NCBI RefSeq assembly: GCF_009712225.1
Contig: NZ_WASP01000007.1
Span: 19,203 to 67,181 of the forward strand
Direction of reading: 5' to 3'
Source of the DNA: Desulfovibrio sp.
Lineage (GTDB): Bacteria; Desulfobacterota; Desulfovibrionia; Desulfovibrionales; Desulfovibrionaceae
Length of the DNA stretch: 47,979 nt
The notes beneath the pieces are model-generated. The model was not told where the DNA came from, ran no database searches, and saw only the letters and a program-made list of their open reading frames with translations. The position numbers and the translations under genes are program-made. Positions 9,301 to 16,725 of this stretch are shown piece after piece; position 1 is the stretch's first letter; each line of letters opens with the position of its first letter.

Positions 9301-10070
9301 TGCTGGCGGTTGCCGCTGGCGGCGCACTGGGGTACGCGGGCGGCATGCTGCACGTGATCAACCACGTGTTCTTCAAAGACCTGCTCTTCCTTGTGTGCGG
9401 CGCAGTCATGTTTGCCACCCACAGGGAAACCCTTGACGACCTCGGCGGCATTGGCCGCCAGATGCCCTTTACCCTTGCCATGTTCGCCATTGCCGGTCTT
9501 TCGGTGGTGGGCGTGCCGCCTACCAGCGGTTTCTCGTCCAAATGGCTGATCTACCATGCCCTCATGGAAGCGGGCCAGCCCTTCCTTGCCCTGCTCTCCC
9601 TGATCGGCAGCGTGCTGACCATGGCCTACATTGCCAAGTTCCTGCATGCGGCCTTCCTGGGCCAGCCCTCACCCAACCTGCACGATGTGCATGAGGCCCC
9701 GCTGATCATGCGCGCGCCCATGGGCATATTGGCTGCCGGTTGCGTGATCACGGGCGTGTTCCCCGGTCTGGCTCTTGGCCCCATCAACAACGTGCTGGCC
9801 GAGTACGGCTTTATGCCCCTCAATGTGGGCCTGTCCGGTGTGCTTTCCGGCCCCGGCGCATGGAACGCCACTGGCATGTTTGTGATGATGGCCCTCGCCT
9901 TTGCTGGTGGACGCTGGTTTGTGCTGCGCTTTACCCGCCTGCGCGAAATCGACGTCCACACCTGCGGCCTGCCGGTTGAAACATCCACCAGCCGCATGAA
10001 GCCCTCCAGCATTTACGGGGACATCCTCCGCCTTATGGGCGGTGAAAAGACCGCCAAGGAGAACCGCTGA
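6354..10070 (+). CDS. cooM: Coo hydrogenase membrane subunit CooM, tandem antiporter-like domains
   Basis: 1238-residue integral membrane protein of the proton-pumping arm of a group 4 energy-converting hydrogenase. It contains two NuoL/MrpA-type antiporter modules in one chain. The first has YWELMTFASYF, a PAAPSSVSG block near residue 420, KDLLFLGAGA and GLPPFGAFYSK. The second has FWEIMSSWTLY, HPALAPTPVSGYIS near 900, KDLLFLVCGA and GVPPTSGFSSK. The Glu and Lys positions expected for proton translocation are kept in both. The size and first place in the operon match CooM of D. vulgaris. The ATG at 6354 is chosen because it begins a transmembrane helix; an in-frame ATG at 6297 would add 19 polar residues. 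It overlaps cooK by one base. Confidence 0.9.
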   Translation: MTESLFSAGGFLVPLLVGMALMLYGAAKSVQQRNNPRSLILWGSLHDAGIFCLGLGASGGINSTGLWLFVLFQAAARLLAWAALTRLTPPALGAPVQLQDLCATAKRQPWTAACFGLGMLAAVGGSPFLVPEARMFISAGVLGSMPGAMAALLCMALATTVLIWLHVEAVRIAVLDTTADEGSSSSWAAPAGNVFLMLGLAAVVALLGVFRGPITGMLASAYNVAVPHSAAHPAYWCYYLGAFATGAAFLVKFDRAPLVGVASAALALFATLAAEAAPTAKLFLIMVSVVALVVSVYSLSYIHERHGRYWFFLLLTFASLAGIVSSSDSANMYGYWELMTFASYFLVVHENNRSAYDAGLKYYVMCAGGALFMLPGLLLLGDPTLSSGLVQGAFVLCLAGFAVKMGLVPLHSWLPDAHPAAPSSVSGPLSGIITKMGVFGIVVVLLMRPMIVGMPGLFGLSWLGTGLVAMGAATLVYGEVMALRQDDIKRMLAYSTLGQIGEIALVLGIGTWLSTTGALWHMLNHAIMKDLLFLGAGALIMRAGSRKLADLRGLGRQMPVTVACMGIGLVSIMGLPPFGAFYSKFMMIQAATAAGHIWLAALILGGSLVGLIYYTRILKTLVFEERPADLPAVTEVPRSMQIGLAVLAAICVIMGLAPQLAMNLVVPVASMCFTPNLTDPDVLVAMNVSWPIFVVVPVFGALIPAMFYRDRKKAGWASVGVLLFTALLVVLFGRGLDTLSFCFALVVPVLGAVNMAYALGYMEHSHRQWRFYCAFTAMCGGLIGMAASQYMLSFFLFWEIMSSWTLYLAIAHEGDKDSLREAFKYFIFNVFGAGFIFLGMCLVGPFTPFNATLLTGAAPYMPHGAAWLGMALLAAGFLMKAAQLPFRIDWQMHPALAPTPVSGYISSVLLKSAILGLIKLFMLMGGGFMLAGVLGGMEQNIISTIAMWVGGITIIMAALQALRTNVIKLVFIYSTVSQLGYMVLAVAAGGALGYAGGMLHVINHVFFKDLLFLVCGAVMFATHRETLDDLGGIGRQMPFTLAMFAIAGLSVVGVPPTSGFSSKWLIYHALMEAGQPFLALLSLIGSVLTMAYIAKFLHAAFLGQPSPNLHDVHEAPLIMRAPMGILAAGCVITGVFPGLALGPINNVLAEYGFMPLNVGLSGVLSGPGAWNATGMFVMMALAFAGGRWFVLRFTRLREIDVHTCGLPVETSTSRMKPSSIYGDILRLMGGEKTAKENR

Positions 10071-11041
10071 TGAGCGATACCCTGCTTGCCATACTGCATA
10101 TGTGCATCTTCCCCGGCGGGGCATTTGCCCTACTGGTGGCCATGTTCTTCAAAGGACTTGACCGCCGGGTCGAGGCGCGGCTGCAGCGCCGCGTCGGCCC
10201 CCCGCTGATCCAGCCCTGGCTTGATATTGCCAAGCTGCTGACCAAGGAAACCCTGATCCCCAAAACCGCTGTCCGCTCGGTCTTTTTGATGGCCCCGGTA
10301 TTCGGTTTTACGGGCATGGCCGTGTGCGCGGCCTTTATACCGATTCCCGGCGTGTTCAACGGCCTGTTCAACATGGGCGACCTGCTGGTGATCTTCTACC
10401 TATTGCCCATCCCGGCTATGGCCATCATGCTGGGTGGCTCGGCCTCCAGCTCGCCTTACGGCGCTGTGGGCTTCTCGCGCGAAATGATGCTGATGCTGGC
10501 TTACGAGACTCCTCTGCTCATGATTCTGCTTGCGGTTGCCATGCTGACAGGCAAGATTCTGACCGGCGGAGCATGGGGCGCGGAATTTTCGCTGCTCAAG
10601 ATCGTTGCCATGCAGCAGCAGGTGGGTTCGTTTGGGTTCAACCCCACCATGATCCCCGCCTTCCTGGCGTACCTGATCTTCTTGCCCGGAACCATGGGCG
10701 TTGTGCCCTTTGATATTCCTGAGGCAGAAACCGAACTTATCGAAGGCCCTCTGCTGGAATACGGCGGCCCCCTGCTGGCCATGTTCCAGATCACTTCCGC
10801 GCTCAAGACCTTCGTTGTTCTGGGCCTGGGGGTTGCGCTTTTCTTCCCCGGCACCATATCTGATATATGGCTGGTGAATCTGGTTTGGTTCCTGCTCAAG
10901 TGCCTTGCGCTCATGCTGGTGTCGCTTACCCTGGTCAAATCGGCCACCGGGCGCTTCCGCATTGATCAGGCGTTCCGCTTTTACATAACGGTGCCCACGG
11001 CGCTTGCGCTGTGCAGCCTGATACTGGTCTGGGTGATGTAA
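10070..11041 (+). CDS. cooK: Coo hydrogenase membrane anchor CooK (NuoH-like)
   Basis: 323-residue polytopic membrane protein related to NuoH and EchB, which forms the interface between the membrane pump and the peripheral Fe-S/NiFe module. Visible family blocks are GLDRRVEARLQRRVGPP near the N-terminus and PFDIPEAETELIEGP near the middle, the latter being the acidic loop of the family. Its ATG overlaps the cooM stop (TGATG) with a good AAGGAG ribosome site inside the end of cooM, so the two are translationally coupled. Confidence 0.93.
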   Translation: MSDTLLAILHMCIFPGGAFALLVAMFFKGLDRRVEARLQRRVGPPLIQPWLDIAKLLTKETLIPKTAVRSVFLMAPVFGFTGMAVCAAFIPIPGVFNGLFNMGDLLVIFYLLPIPAMAIMLGGSASSSPYGAVGFSREMMLMLAYETPLLMILLAVAMLTGKILTGGAWGAEFSLLKIVAMQQQVGSFGFNPTMIPAFLAYLIFLPGTMGVVPFDIPEAETELIEGPLLEYGGPLLAMFQITSALKTFVVLGLGVALFFPGTISDIWLVNLVWFLLKCLALMLVSLTLVKSATGRFRIDQAFRFYITVPTALALCSLILVWVM

Positions 11042-11051
11042 GGAGGCCGAC

Positions 11052-11501
11052 GTGTCGCTGGATAACATGCTTAAAAAACTCTCCGTGCGGTCGCCGTGGC
11101 TTTTCCGCATCAACGCTGGATCGTGCAACGGTTGCGACGTGGAACTGGCCACTACCGCCTGCATTCCGCGCTATGACGTGGAACGTCTGGGTTGCCGCTA
11201 CTGCGGCAGCCCCCGCCATGCCGACATTGTGCTTGTCACCGGCCCCCTGACCACCAGGGTGCGTGACCGTGTGCTCAAGGTGTGGAATGAAATTCCCGAA
11301 CCCAAGGTAACCGTGGCTGTGGGCATCTGCCCCATCTCGGGCGGCGTGTTCCGCGAGGGCTATTCCATCGAAGGCCCCCTCGACCGCTACATTCCCGTAG
11401 ATGTCAATGTGCCCGGCTGCCCGCCCCGCCCCCAGGCCATTCTTGAGGCTGTGGTGCTTGCGCGGTCCATATGGATGAAAAAACTGGGCTTGGAGGAGTG
11501 A
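11052..11501 (+). CDS. cooL: Coo hydrogenase small subunit CooL (NuoB-like)
   Basis: 149-residue Fe-S subunit related to NuoB. It binds the proximal [4Fe-4S] cluster next to the NiFe site. The cysteines lie in CNGCDVE, GICPISGG and PGCPPRP, the expected NuoB-type pattern. It starts with GTG at 11052, supported by AGGAGG at 11041-11046. It sits 10 bases after cooK and 1 base before cooX. It is shorter than classical hydrogenase small subunits because group 4 enzymes lack the extra clusters and the export signal. Confidence 0.93.
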   Translation: MSLDNMLKKLSVRSPWLFRINAGSCNGCDVELATTACIPRYDVERLGCRYCGSPRHADIVLVTGPLTTRVRDRVLKVWNEIPEPKVTVAVGICPISGGVFREGYSIEGPLDRYIPVDVNVPGCPPRPQAILEAVVLARSIWMKKLGLEE

Positions 11502-11502
11502 T

Positions 11503-12081
11503 ATGGCGGGCTTCCTGAAAGTACTGTTCCGCAATTTGCTGGAAGGTCCGAGCACCGATCCCTTCCCGCTGGGTGAAACCTTCACCCCCGACCGGCTTCG
11601 CGGCAAGGCTGTTGTTGATCCTGAACTGTGCATGGGCTGCGGCATCTGCCGTCACTCGTGCGCTGCCGGGGCCATCAACATCTCGCCCCTGCCCGACCGC
11701 AAGGGTTTTACCATCACCATCTGGCAAAACTCGTGCTGCCTGTGTGCCTCGTGCCGCCATTACTGCCCCACCGGCGCAATGAGCATCACCACTGACTGGC
11801 ACACCGCGCACACTGAAGCTGACAAGTTTAACCGCATCGAACAGCAGACCGTGCACTACGTGCCCTGCGACGGTTGCGGCGAGCTCATGCGGCCCCTGCC
11901 CAAAAAGCTGGCCGACAAGCTCTATGCCTATAATAATGAAATCGACAGGGACCTGACGCGCAGGCTCTGCCCCAAGTGCCGGCAGATTGAAGACGGCAAG
12001 CGCAATGCCTGTGCCCTGCCCTCCGCCACTGGCGAATCGGCGGCGAGCAGCGTTACTTCTGCCGCTCCCACAAAGGATTAG
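11503..12081 (+). CDS. cooX: Coo hydrogenase ferredoxin-like subunit CooX
   Basis: 192-residue NuoI/EchF-like protein with two [4Fe-4S] motifs, CMGCGICRHSC and CCLCASCRHYC, that relay electrons from ferredoxin to CooL. About 60 residues further on, CDGCG and CPKC form a second Cys4 set that could bind zinc or iron. The last 25 residues are low-complexity Ser/Ala. The ribosome site GGAG lies in the end of cooL. Confidence 0.92.
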   Translation: MAGFLKVLFRNLLEGPSTDPFPLGETFTPDRLRGKAVVDPELCMGCGICRHSCAAGAINISPLPDRKGFTITIWQNSCCLCASCRHYCPTGAMSITTDWHTAHTEADKFNRIEQQTVHYVPCDGCGELMRPLPKKLADKLYAYNNEIDRDLTRRLCPKCRQIEDGKRNACALPSATGESAASSVTSAAPTKD

Positions 12082-12104
12082 CGGATCATACCCGCGGAGA
12101 ACAT

Positions 12105-12641
12105 ATGCAAGAGACAATCAACGGCAACGCCAAAGTCATTGAGGGGCTCTCGGCCCTGTGCACCGAAGACGACGCCGTACATCACAGCGCCGACAGCTTC
12201 GGCAATGCCTTCCACTGGTTCAGGCTCGGTACGCCGCGCATGCTTCAGGAAGCCGCCGCCATCATGCGTGATGCCAACGCCCGCCTGTGCATGACCACGG
12301 CCTACAACCGCCGCCAGCTCAGCGAGCCCATGCAGGAAGTCTGCTACCATTTCGAGCTTGATGGCGTGGTTTACAACATGACTGTTACCCTTAACGGCGA
12401 GTGGCCCACCGTGCCCTCCATCACCCCGCTTTTTGCCAACGCTGACTGGCATGAGCGCGAAATGATGGAACTTTACGGCATTCAGGTTACCGGTCACCCC
12501 AATCCCACCCGCCTGTTTCTTGATGAAGAGCTTGACGCAGGCATTCTCAACGAGGCCGTGCCCCTGTCCATCATGATGAACGGGGCCTGCACCACCGACC
12601 TCTGGGAACGCATTCTCAATGACAAGGAGCGCCGCTCATGA
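12105..12641 (+). CDS. cooU: Coo hydrogenase subunit CooU (NuoC-like)
   Basis: 178-residue soluble subunit related to the 30-kDa NuoC/EchD family, without cofactors. It packs against the large subunit. The block ADWHEREMMELYGIQVTGHP corresponds to the 30-kDa subunit signature. It starts at the ATG with GGAGA upstream. Its stop overlaps the cooH start (ATGA), which suggests equimolar coupled synthesis. Confidence 0.9.
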   Translation: MQETINGNAKVIEGLSALCTEDDAVHHSADSFGNAFHWFRLGTPRMLQEAAAIMRDANARLCMTTAYNRRQLSEPMQEVCYHFELDGVVYNMTVTLNGEWPTVPSITPLFANADWHEREMMELYGIQVTGHPNPTRLFLDEELDAGILNEAVPLSIMMNGACTTDLWERILNDKERRS

Positions 12642-13720
12642 GCAACACCTTCACCATGCCTCTGGGCCCCGTACACGTGGCCCTCGAGGAACCGGTATAT
12701 TTCCACCTCACGGTGGATGGTGAAACCGTTCGCAACGTTGAGCTCACCTCTGGGCACGTGCACCGTGGCATGGAAGCCATGGCCACCCAGCGCAACCTTG
12801 TCAAGAACGTAACCCTGACCGAGCGCGTGTGTTCGCTGTGTTCCAACAGCCACTCCTTCACCTACAGTATGGTGGTGGAAAACGTGCTTGGCATCACCAT
12901 TCCCGAGCGCGCCTGCTACCTGCGCGTGGTGGCCGAAGAAATCAAGCGTATTGCCTCGCACCTTTTCAACACTGCCATTCAGGCGCATATCATCGGCTTC
13001 AAGTCGCTGTTCATGCACGTAATGGAAGTGCGTGAAATGATGCAGGATCTCAAAGAAACCGTTTACGGCAACCGTATGAACCTGGCGGCCAACTGCATCG
13101 GCGGCGTAAAGTACAACGTTACCCCCGAACTGCTGGACTACATGCTCAAGACGCTGGCCAAGGTTGAACCGCACGTGGACGAAATCCGCGAGATTTACGC
13201 CACCAACGGCATGGTTCTGGGCCGCACCAAGGGCCTTGGCCTGCTGCCCAAGGAAGACGCCCTGCACCTCGGCGTGGTGGGCCCCGTGGCCCGTGGCTCC
13301 GGCGTTGCCATTGACGTGCGCAAAGACTCGCCCTACGCCGCCTACGGCAAGCTGGACTTCAAGTCCATCACCGAGACCGGCTGCTGCGTCAATTCGCGCA
13401 CCATGGTGCGGCTGCACGAGATTTTTGAATCGTTCAGCCTCATCCGCCAGTGCATCGAAAGGATGCCCGAAGGCGAGGTTACGACCCCCATGCGCCAGAT
13501 CCGTACTGCTGAGGCCTGCGCACGCACCGAAGCACCGCGTGGCGAAGTGTTTTACTACATCCGCACCAACGGCACGGATATGCCCTCGCGTCTTAAGTGG
13601 CGCGTGCCTTCCTACATGAACTGGAAGGCTCTGGGTGTCATGATGCGTGACTGCAAAGTGGCCGATGTGGCTCTGATTACCAACAGCATCGACCCCTGCG
13701 TTTCCTGCACCGAACGCTAG
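12638..13720 (+). CDS. cooH: Coo hydrogenase large subunit CooH, NiFe site
   Basis: 360-residue catalytic subunit related to NuoD. The four cysteine ligands of the NiFe centre are present, in RVCSLCSNSH near residues 65-74 and DPCVSCTER at the very C-terminus. This shows it is a true hydrogenase and not a NuoD-type quinone subunit. The protein ends right after the final CxxCxxR motif with no extension to remove, so no maturation endopeptidase should be needed, as reported for CooH of Rhodospirillum rubrum. The start overlaps cooU by 4 bases. Confidence 0.95.
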   Translation: MSNTFTMPLGPVHVALEEPVYFHLTVDGETVRNVELTSGHVHRGMEAMATQRNLVKNVTLTERVCSLCSNSHSFTYSMVVENVLGITIPERACYLRVVAEEIKRIASHLFNTAIQAHIIGFKSLFMHVMEVREMMQDLKETVYGNRMNLAANCIGGVKYNVTPELLDYMLKTLAKVEPHVDEIREIYATNGMVLGRTKGLGLLPKEDALHLGVVGPVARGSGVAIDVRKDSPYAAYGKLDFKSITETGCCVNSRTMVRLHEIFESFSLIRQCIERMPEGEVTTPMRQIRTAEACARTEAPRGEVFYYIRTNGTDMPSRLKWRVPSYMNWKALGVMMRDCKVADVALITNSIDPCVSCTER

Positions 13721-13743
13721 GCAGGAAGGCTCCGGGTTTACCT

Positions 13744-14127
13744 ATGCACGAGGCAACGCTGGTTCAGGGACTGCTGGACATGGCCATCAAGGCTGTGAAA
13801 GAGCACAATGCGACCAATCCGGAATCACCGGTTACCCGCATTGCAGAATTCCAGTGCGAACTGGGCCTGCTTGCCTGTGTAGAAGCGCAAACCCTCACCG
13901 CCTGCTTTGAACTGCTGGCGGAAGGAACCTTGGCGGAGGGCGCGAAGCTCACTTTGACCACCGCGCCCCTGGCCTGCAGCTGTCATCAGTGCGGGCATGA
14001 ATTCAGCCTGACGCAACGGCATTTCGTCTGCCCAAGTTGCGGCGGCGAAAACATCCACTTCAACGGGGGCCATGGGATGACTCTTATGGCCCTGCACGTT
14101 GCATCCGAGGAAACGGACCATGACTGA
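13744..14127 (+). CDS. hypA: Hydrogenase nickel chaperone HypA
   Basis: 127-residue metallochaperone that delivers nickel to the hydrogenase large subunit. MHE at the N-terminus supplies the nickel-binding His2. A Cys4 zinc site is formed by CHQCG and CPSCG near residues 80-102. Its position between cooH and cooF suggests it serves CooH in particular. The ribosome site is weak. Its stop overlaps the cooF start by 8 bases. hypB is not in the window. Confidence 0.92.
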   Translation: MHEATLVQGLLDMAIKAVKEHNATNPESPVTRIAEFQCELGLLACVEAQTLTACFELLAEGTLAEGAKLTLTTAPLACSCHQCGHEFSLTQRHFVCPSCGGENIHFNGGHGMTLMALHVASEETDHD

Positions 14128-15058
14128 ACATATCCAGGTCGTACCCGACAAATGCCGCGCCTGCCGCCGCTGTGAAGTGGCCTGCATTGCTGCCCACCAC
14201 GGCATGAGCTTTAAAGAGGCCATGAAACACCGCGATGAACTGGTTTCGCGCGTACAGGTTGTTAAGGCCGAAGGCTTTAAAACCACCGTGCGTTGCCACC
14301 AGTGCGACCACGCACCCTGCGCCAATGTGTGCCCCACCGGCGCGCTGCAGCAGGATGCCGATGGCCGCATCATCATGCGCGTGCAATACTGCGTAGCCTG
14401 TAAGATGTGCATCGCCGCATGCCCTTACGGAACAATCACCCTTGAAACCATCGGTATGCCCTCCGTGGACGGCGAAGACGGCGAAACCCTCGCCCAGCGC
14501 GCCCGCCGCGAGGTTGCCGTGCGTTGCGACATGTGCCGCGCCTGGCGCATGGAAAACGGCAAGCGCATCACCGCCTGCATGGAAGCCTGCCCGGCCCACG
14601 CCCTTTCGCTGGTGCTGGCCGACGGCTCTGTGGTGCAGGCCCCCGCGCCTGAGAAGAAGCCCGCCGCTGAAGGCGACACCGCAAAGCCTGCCACCCCTGT
14701 GGCCGAGCCCGGCCCCCGCGCGTCTGTGACGGCTGCCGCCAACGCTGCCGAAGCCCCCAAGGCCGAGGTTGCCGCACCGGTTGCTGAAGCTCCCGCTGCC
14801 CCGATGGTGGAAGCTCCTGTCGTAGCGGCCCCCGCTGCACCGGTTGCTGAAGAGCCAAAGGCCGAGCCCGTGGTGGAAGCCGCCCCGGTGGTGGAAGAAG
14901 CTCCAGCTGCTCCGGTGGCCGAGGCTGCTCCCGAAGCCCCTGCTGAAGCCGCCCCGGTGGAAACTCCGGCAGAAGCTCCTGTCGCTCCCAAGGTGGCTGC
15001 TCCCAAGGCAGCAGCCAAGAGCAGTAAAAAGTCCGCCAAAAAGGGCGGCAAGAAGTAA
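14120..15058 (+). CDS. cooF: CooF-type polyferredoxin with Ala/Pro/Glu-rich C-terminal tail
   Basis: 312-residue electron carrier. Residues 1 to about 170 form a four-cluster [4Fe-4S] protein with CRACRRCEVAC, CHQCDHAPCANVC, CVACKMCIAAC and CDMC followed by CMEAC. CooF carries electrons from CO dehydrogenase, or another low-potential donor, to the hydrogenase. The final ~139 residues are low complexity: repeats of the form PVAEAPAAP, rich in Ala, Pro, Glu and Val, ending in a lysine-rich stretch like histone H1 tails. That tail is not part of the usual ~190-residue CooF. The ATG at 14120 has GAGGAAA upstream. It is last in the operon and followed by a terminator. Confidence 0.88.
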   Translation: MTEHIQVVPDKCRACRRCEVACIAAHHGMSFKEAMKHRDELVSRVQVVKAEGFKTTVRCHQCDHAPCANVCPTGALQQDADGRIIMRVQYCVACKMCIAACPYGTITLETIGMPSVDGEDGETLAQRARREVAVRCDMCRAWRMENGKRITACMEACPAHALSLVLADGSVVQAPAPEKKPAAEGDTAKPATPVAEPGPRASVTAAANAAEAPKAEVAAPVAEAPAAPMVEAPVVAAPAAPVAEEPKAEPVVEAAPVVEEAPAAPVAEAAPEAPAEAAPVETPAEAPVAPKVAAPKAAAKSSKKSAKKGGKK

Positions 15059-15081
15059 CCACTTCTGACATAGAACCATTC

Positions 15082-15132
15082 AGGCCCCGGCGGGCGCAGG
15101 CACATGCCTGCATCTGCCGGGGCCTTGCTATT
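15082..15132 (+). terminator. Terminator of the coo operon
   Basis: AGGCCCCGGC (15082-15091) pairs with GCCGGGGCCT (15116-15125). An inner inverted repeat, GCAGGCA-TGCCTGC, lies in the loop, and TGCTATTT follows. It begins 24 bases after the cooF stop. Confidence 0.7.
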
Positions 15133-15222
15133 TGTGCGCAACAACCTGAGAATATCGGTTCACCGCACATATTCCCTTCACAAATCCAGCTTCATTATTA
15201 AAAGTTTTTGAATAACATTCTT

Positions 15223-15244
15223 TTTTGTGACCGACGTCACAGAA
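15223..15244. promoter_or_regulatory. Crp-type palindromic binding site
   Basis: TTTTGTGAC-CGAC-GTCACAGAA contains the consensus TGTGA-N6-TCACA exactly (15226-15241), and flanking T/A pairs extend the dyad. It lies 174 bases before the Crp/Fnr-family gene, in a 359-base intergenic stretch with no other gene. It is a good candidate for autoregulation or for control by another Crp-family protein of the same genome. The long distance to the start codon implies a long 5' leader or an additional downstream promoter. Confidence 0.6.
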
Positions 15245-15417
15245 CAATTCAATTATTTCTGGTGTACAGCACTTGTGCACAGGCTGACATGCACCGGGAG
15301 CAATCCCGCCACAGGCAGAACCTGGAACACCCATGAGGGAGCAGCCAGCCACAGCTGGCCCCCACAGCACATTCAAATCCGCCCCGCATATAGCGGCGGC
15401 CAGAATGGGGAAAAGCG

Positions 15418-16104
15418 ATGGATAACGGCGACCTGCAAACCATCTACGCTGCGTTGCAAGCGGGCCCCTTTGCGGCCATGTCTGAAGCTGAACGGCAGAA
15501 GCTCGCGCAACACGCGCGCTTGCAGCCCTTCAGCCTTGGCACCACCCTCTTCAGGGAGGGCGAAGCCACCACAGACCCCATGCTGCTGCTTTCCGGTATG
15601 GTCAAATTGTGCCGCCATTCTGCTCAGGGCAAGGAATGCGTGCTGCATCTGGTGAGGCCTGGCAGGCTGCTGGATGCTGGTGTGCTGTTTTACGAAGAAG
15701 GCCTGCCCGTAAGCGCCATTGGAGTGCAGGCGGGCACGGTGCTGCGCATCGACCGCAAGGCCCTGCTTGAATCCCTGCGCAATGAGGGTGCGCTAAGCCT
15801 TGCACTGCTCAATGCCATGAGCCTGCGTCAGCGCCTGTTCATCAACAAGATTGCCGGATCACAGGGCCGTATATCCGTATCTGGTCGTGTGGCTGCATGG
15901 CTGCTGCACCGGGCCAAGATGGAAAAAAGCGCCACTTTGAGCATGGGCGTCACACAGGAAACACTGGCCCGCCAGATGGGCATCAGCCGCGAGAGCCTGA
16001 GCCGCGAGCTCAGCGCACTGGCGTCGGCAGGGCTTATCGACCGTGACCGTCGCCGGGTAACATTGCTCGATGCCGATGCTCTGCGCGAAAGGGCCGAGGC
16101 TTAG
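15418..16104 (+). CDS. Crp/Fnr-family transcriptional regulator
   Basis: 228-residue DNA-binding regulator: an N-terminal cyclic-nucleotide-type beta-barrel (about 20-120), a long dimer helix, and a C-terminal winged helix-turn-helix (about 170-220) with recognition helix GISRESLSRELSAL. No Fnr-type N-terminal cysteine cluster is present. The CooA features (N-terminal proline and the haem Cys/His segment) are also missing, so it is not the CO sensor despite following the coo operon. It starts the same-strand cluster with the flavodoxin (6-base gap), the Nim-like protein and the polyferredoxin, which suggests local control. Signal unknown; a redox, NO or nitrite signal would fit the neighbours. 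Confidence 0.85.
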   Translation: MDNGDLQTIYAALQAGPFAAMSEAERQKLAQHARLQPFSLGTTLFREGEATTDPMLLLSGMVKLCRHSAQGKECVLHLVRPGRLLDAGVLFYEEGLPVSAIGVQAGTVLRIDRKALLESLRNEGALSLALLNAMSLRQRLFINKIAGSQGRISVSGRVAAWLLHRAKMEKSATLSMGVTQETLARQMGISRESLSRELSALASAGLIDRDRRRVTLLDADALRERAEA

Positions 16105-16110
16105 AATTTC

Positions 16111-16695
16111 ATGAAAGCTTGCATTGTCTATTCATCATGCACCGGCAATACCCGCAAGGTTGCCGAGGCTCTGGCCGATACTTCGGGCGTTCCGTGCTTT
16201 GCCGTGCGCCATGCTCCCAATCCCGACGATTATGATCTGCTGGCTCTGGGCTTCTGGGTACGCAAAGGGCTGCCCGACGCGCGCGCCCAGCGCTATATGG
16301 CCAGCGTGACCGGCAAGCAGGTTTTCTTTTTTGGCACCTTGGGCGCATGGCCGCATTCGGAACACGCCCGCCGCTGCGTGGCTGCCACCTACGAGCTGCT
16401 GCAGGCTGGCGGCAACACGGTGGTGGATGGCTTTTTGTGCCAGGGCAGGATAAACCCACAGGTCATAGCCGCAACACAACGCAAGGGCGGCCACACCATG
16501 ACCGCTGAACGTCGCGCGCGCCAGCTCGAAGCCGAGCGGCATCCCGATGCAGCAGACCTCGCGTCGGCCCGTCTGCACTGGCAGCGCTGCCTGCAGAAAT
16601 GCGCGGCTGCCAGCGCCCACATGGATTCCACCTCTTGTTTTGCCACAGGCATTGTGCCCACGCCGCAATCAATCGGCAACAATTCTGCGCTGTAA
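16111..16695 (+). CDS. Flavodoxin-like protein
   Basis: 194-residue protein with an N-terminal flavodoxin fold. The FMN phosphate loop is SSCTGNTRKVA at residues 8-18, and FGTLGAWPHSEHA near 70-83 fits the FMN ring loop. The C-terminal ~55 residues are an extra segment with several Cys and His and are not part of a minimal flavodoxin. It resembles the flavodoxin family that includes BilS, but no bilirubin reductase gene lies here, so that role is not assigned. It is probably a one- or two-electron donor to the neighbouring flavin or Fe-S proteins. The gap to the regulator gene is 6 bases. Confidence 0.8.
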   Translation: MKACIVYSSCTGNTRKVAEALADTSGVPCFAVRHAPNPDDYDLLALGFWVRKGLPDARAQRYMASVTGKQVFFFGTLGAWPHSEHARRCVAATYELLQAGGNTVVDGFLCQGRINPQVIAATQRKGGHTMTAERRARQLEAERHPDAADLASARLHWQRCLQKCAAASAHMDSTSCFATGIVPTPQSIGNNSAL

Positions 16696-16725
16696 CCAGC
16701 CAGCACACAGCCTCAGGAGCCGCTC

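Noticed and set aside
14084..15079. Long minus-strand frames opposite the cooF tail, Ser/Gly/Phe- or Ala/Gly-rich
   Set aside because: These are the reverse reading of the Ala/Pro/Glu repeat codons. The cooF frame is fixed by its four Fe-S motifs.
15418..16104. The Crp/Fnr regulator as CooA, the CO sensor
   Set aside because: It follows the coo operon, but the N-terminal proline and the haem-ligand Cys/His segment of CooA are missing.
16111..16695. Naming the flavodoxin bilS
   Set aside because: It resembles that family, but no bilirubin reductase gene or its regulator is adjacent, so the name would imply an unsupported function.
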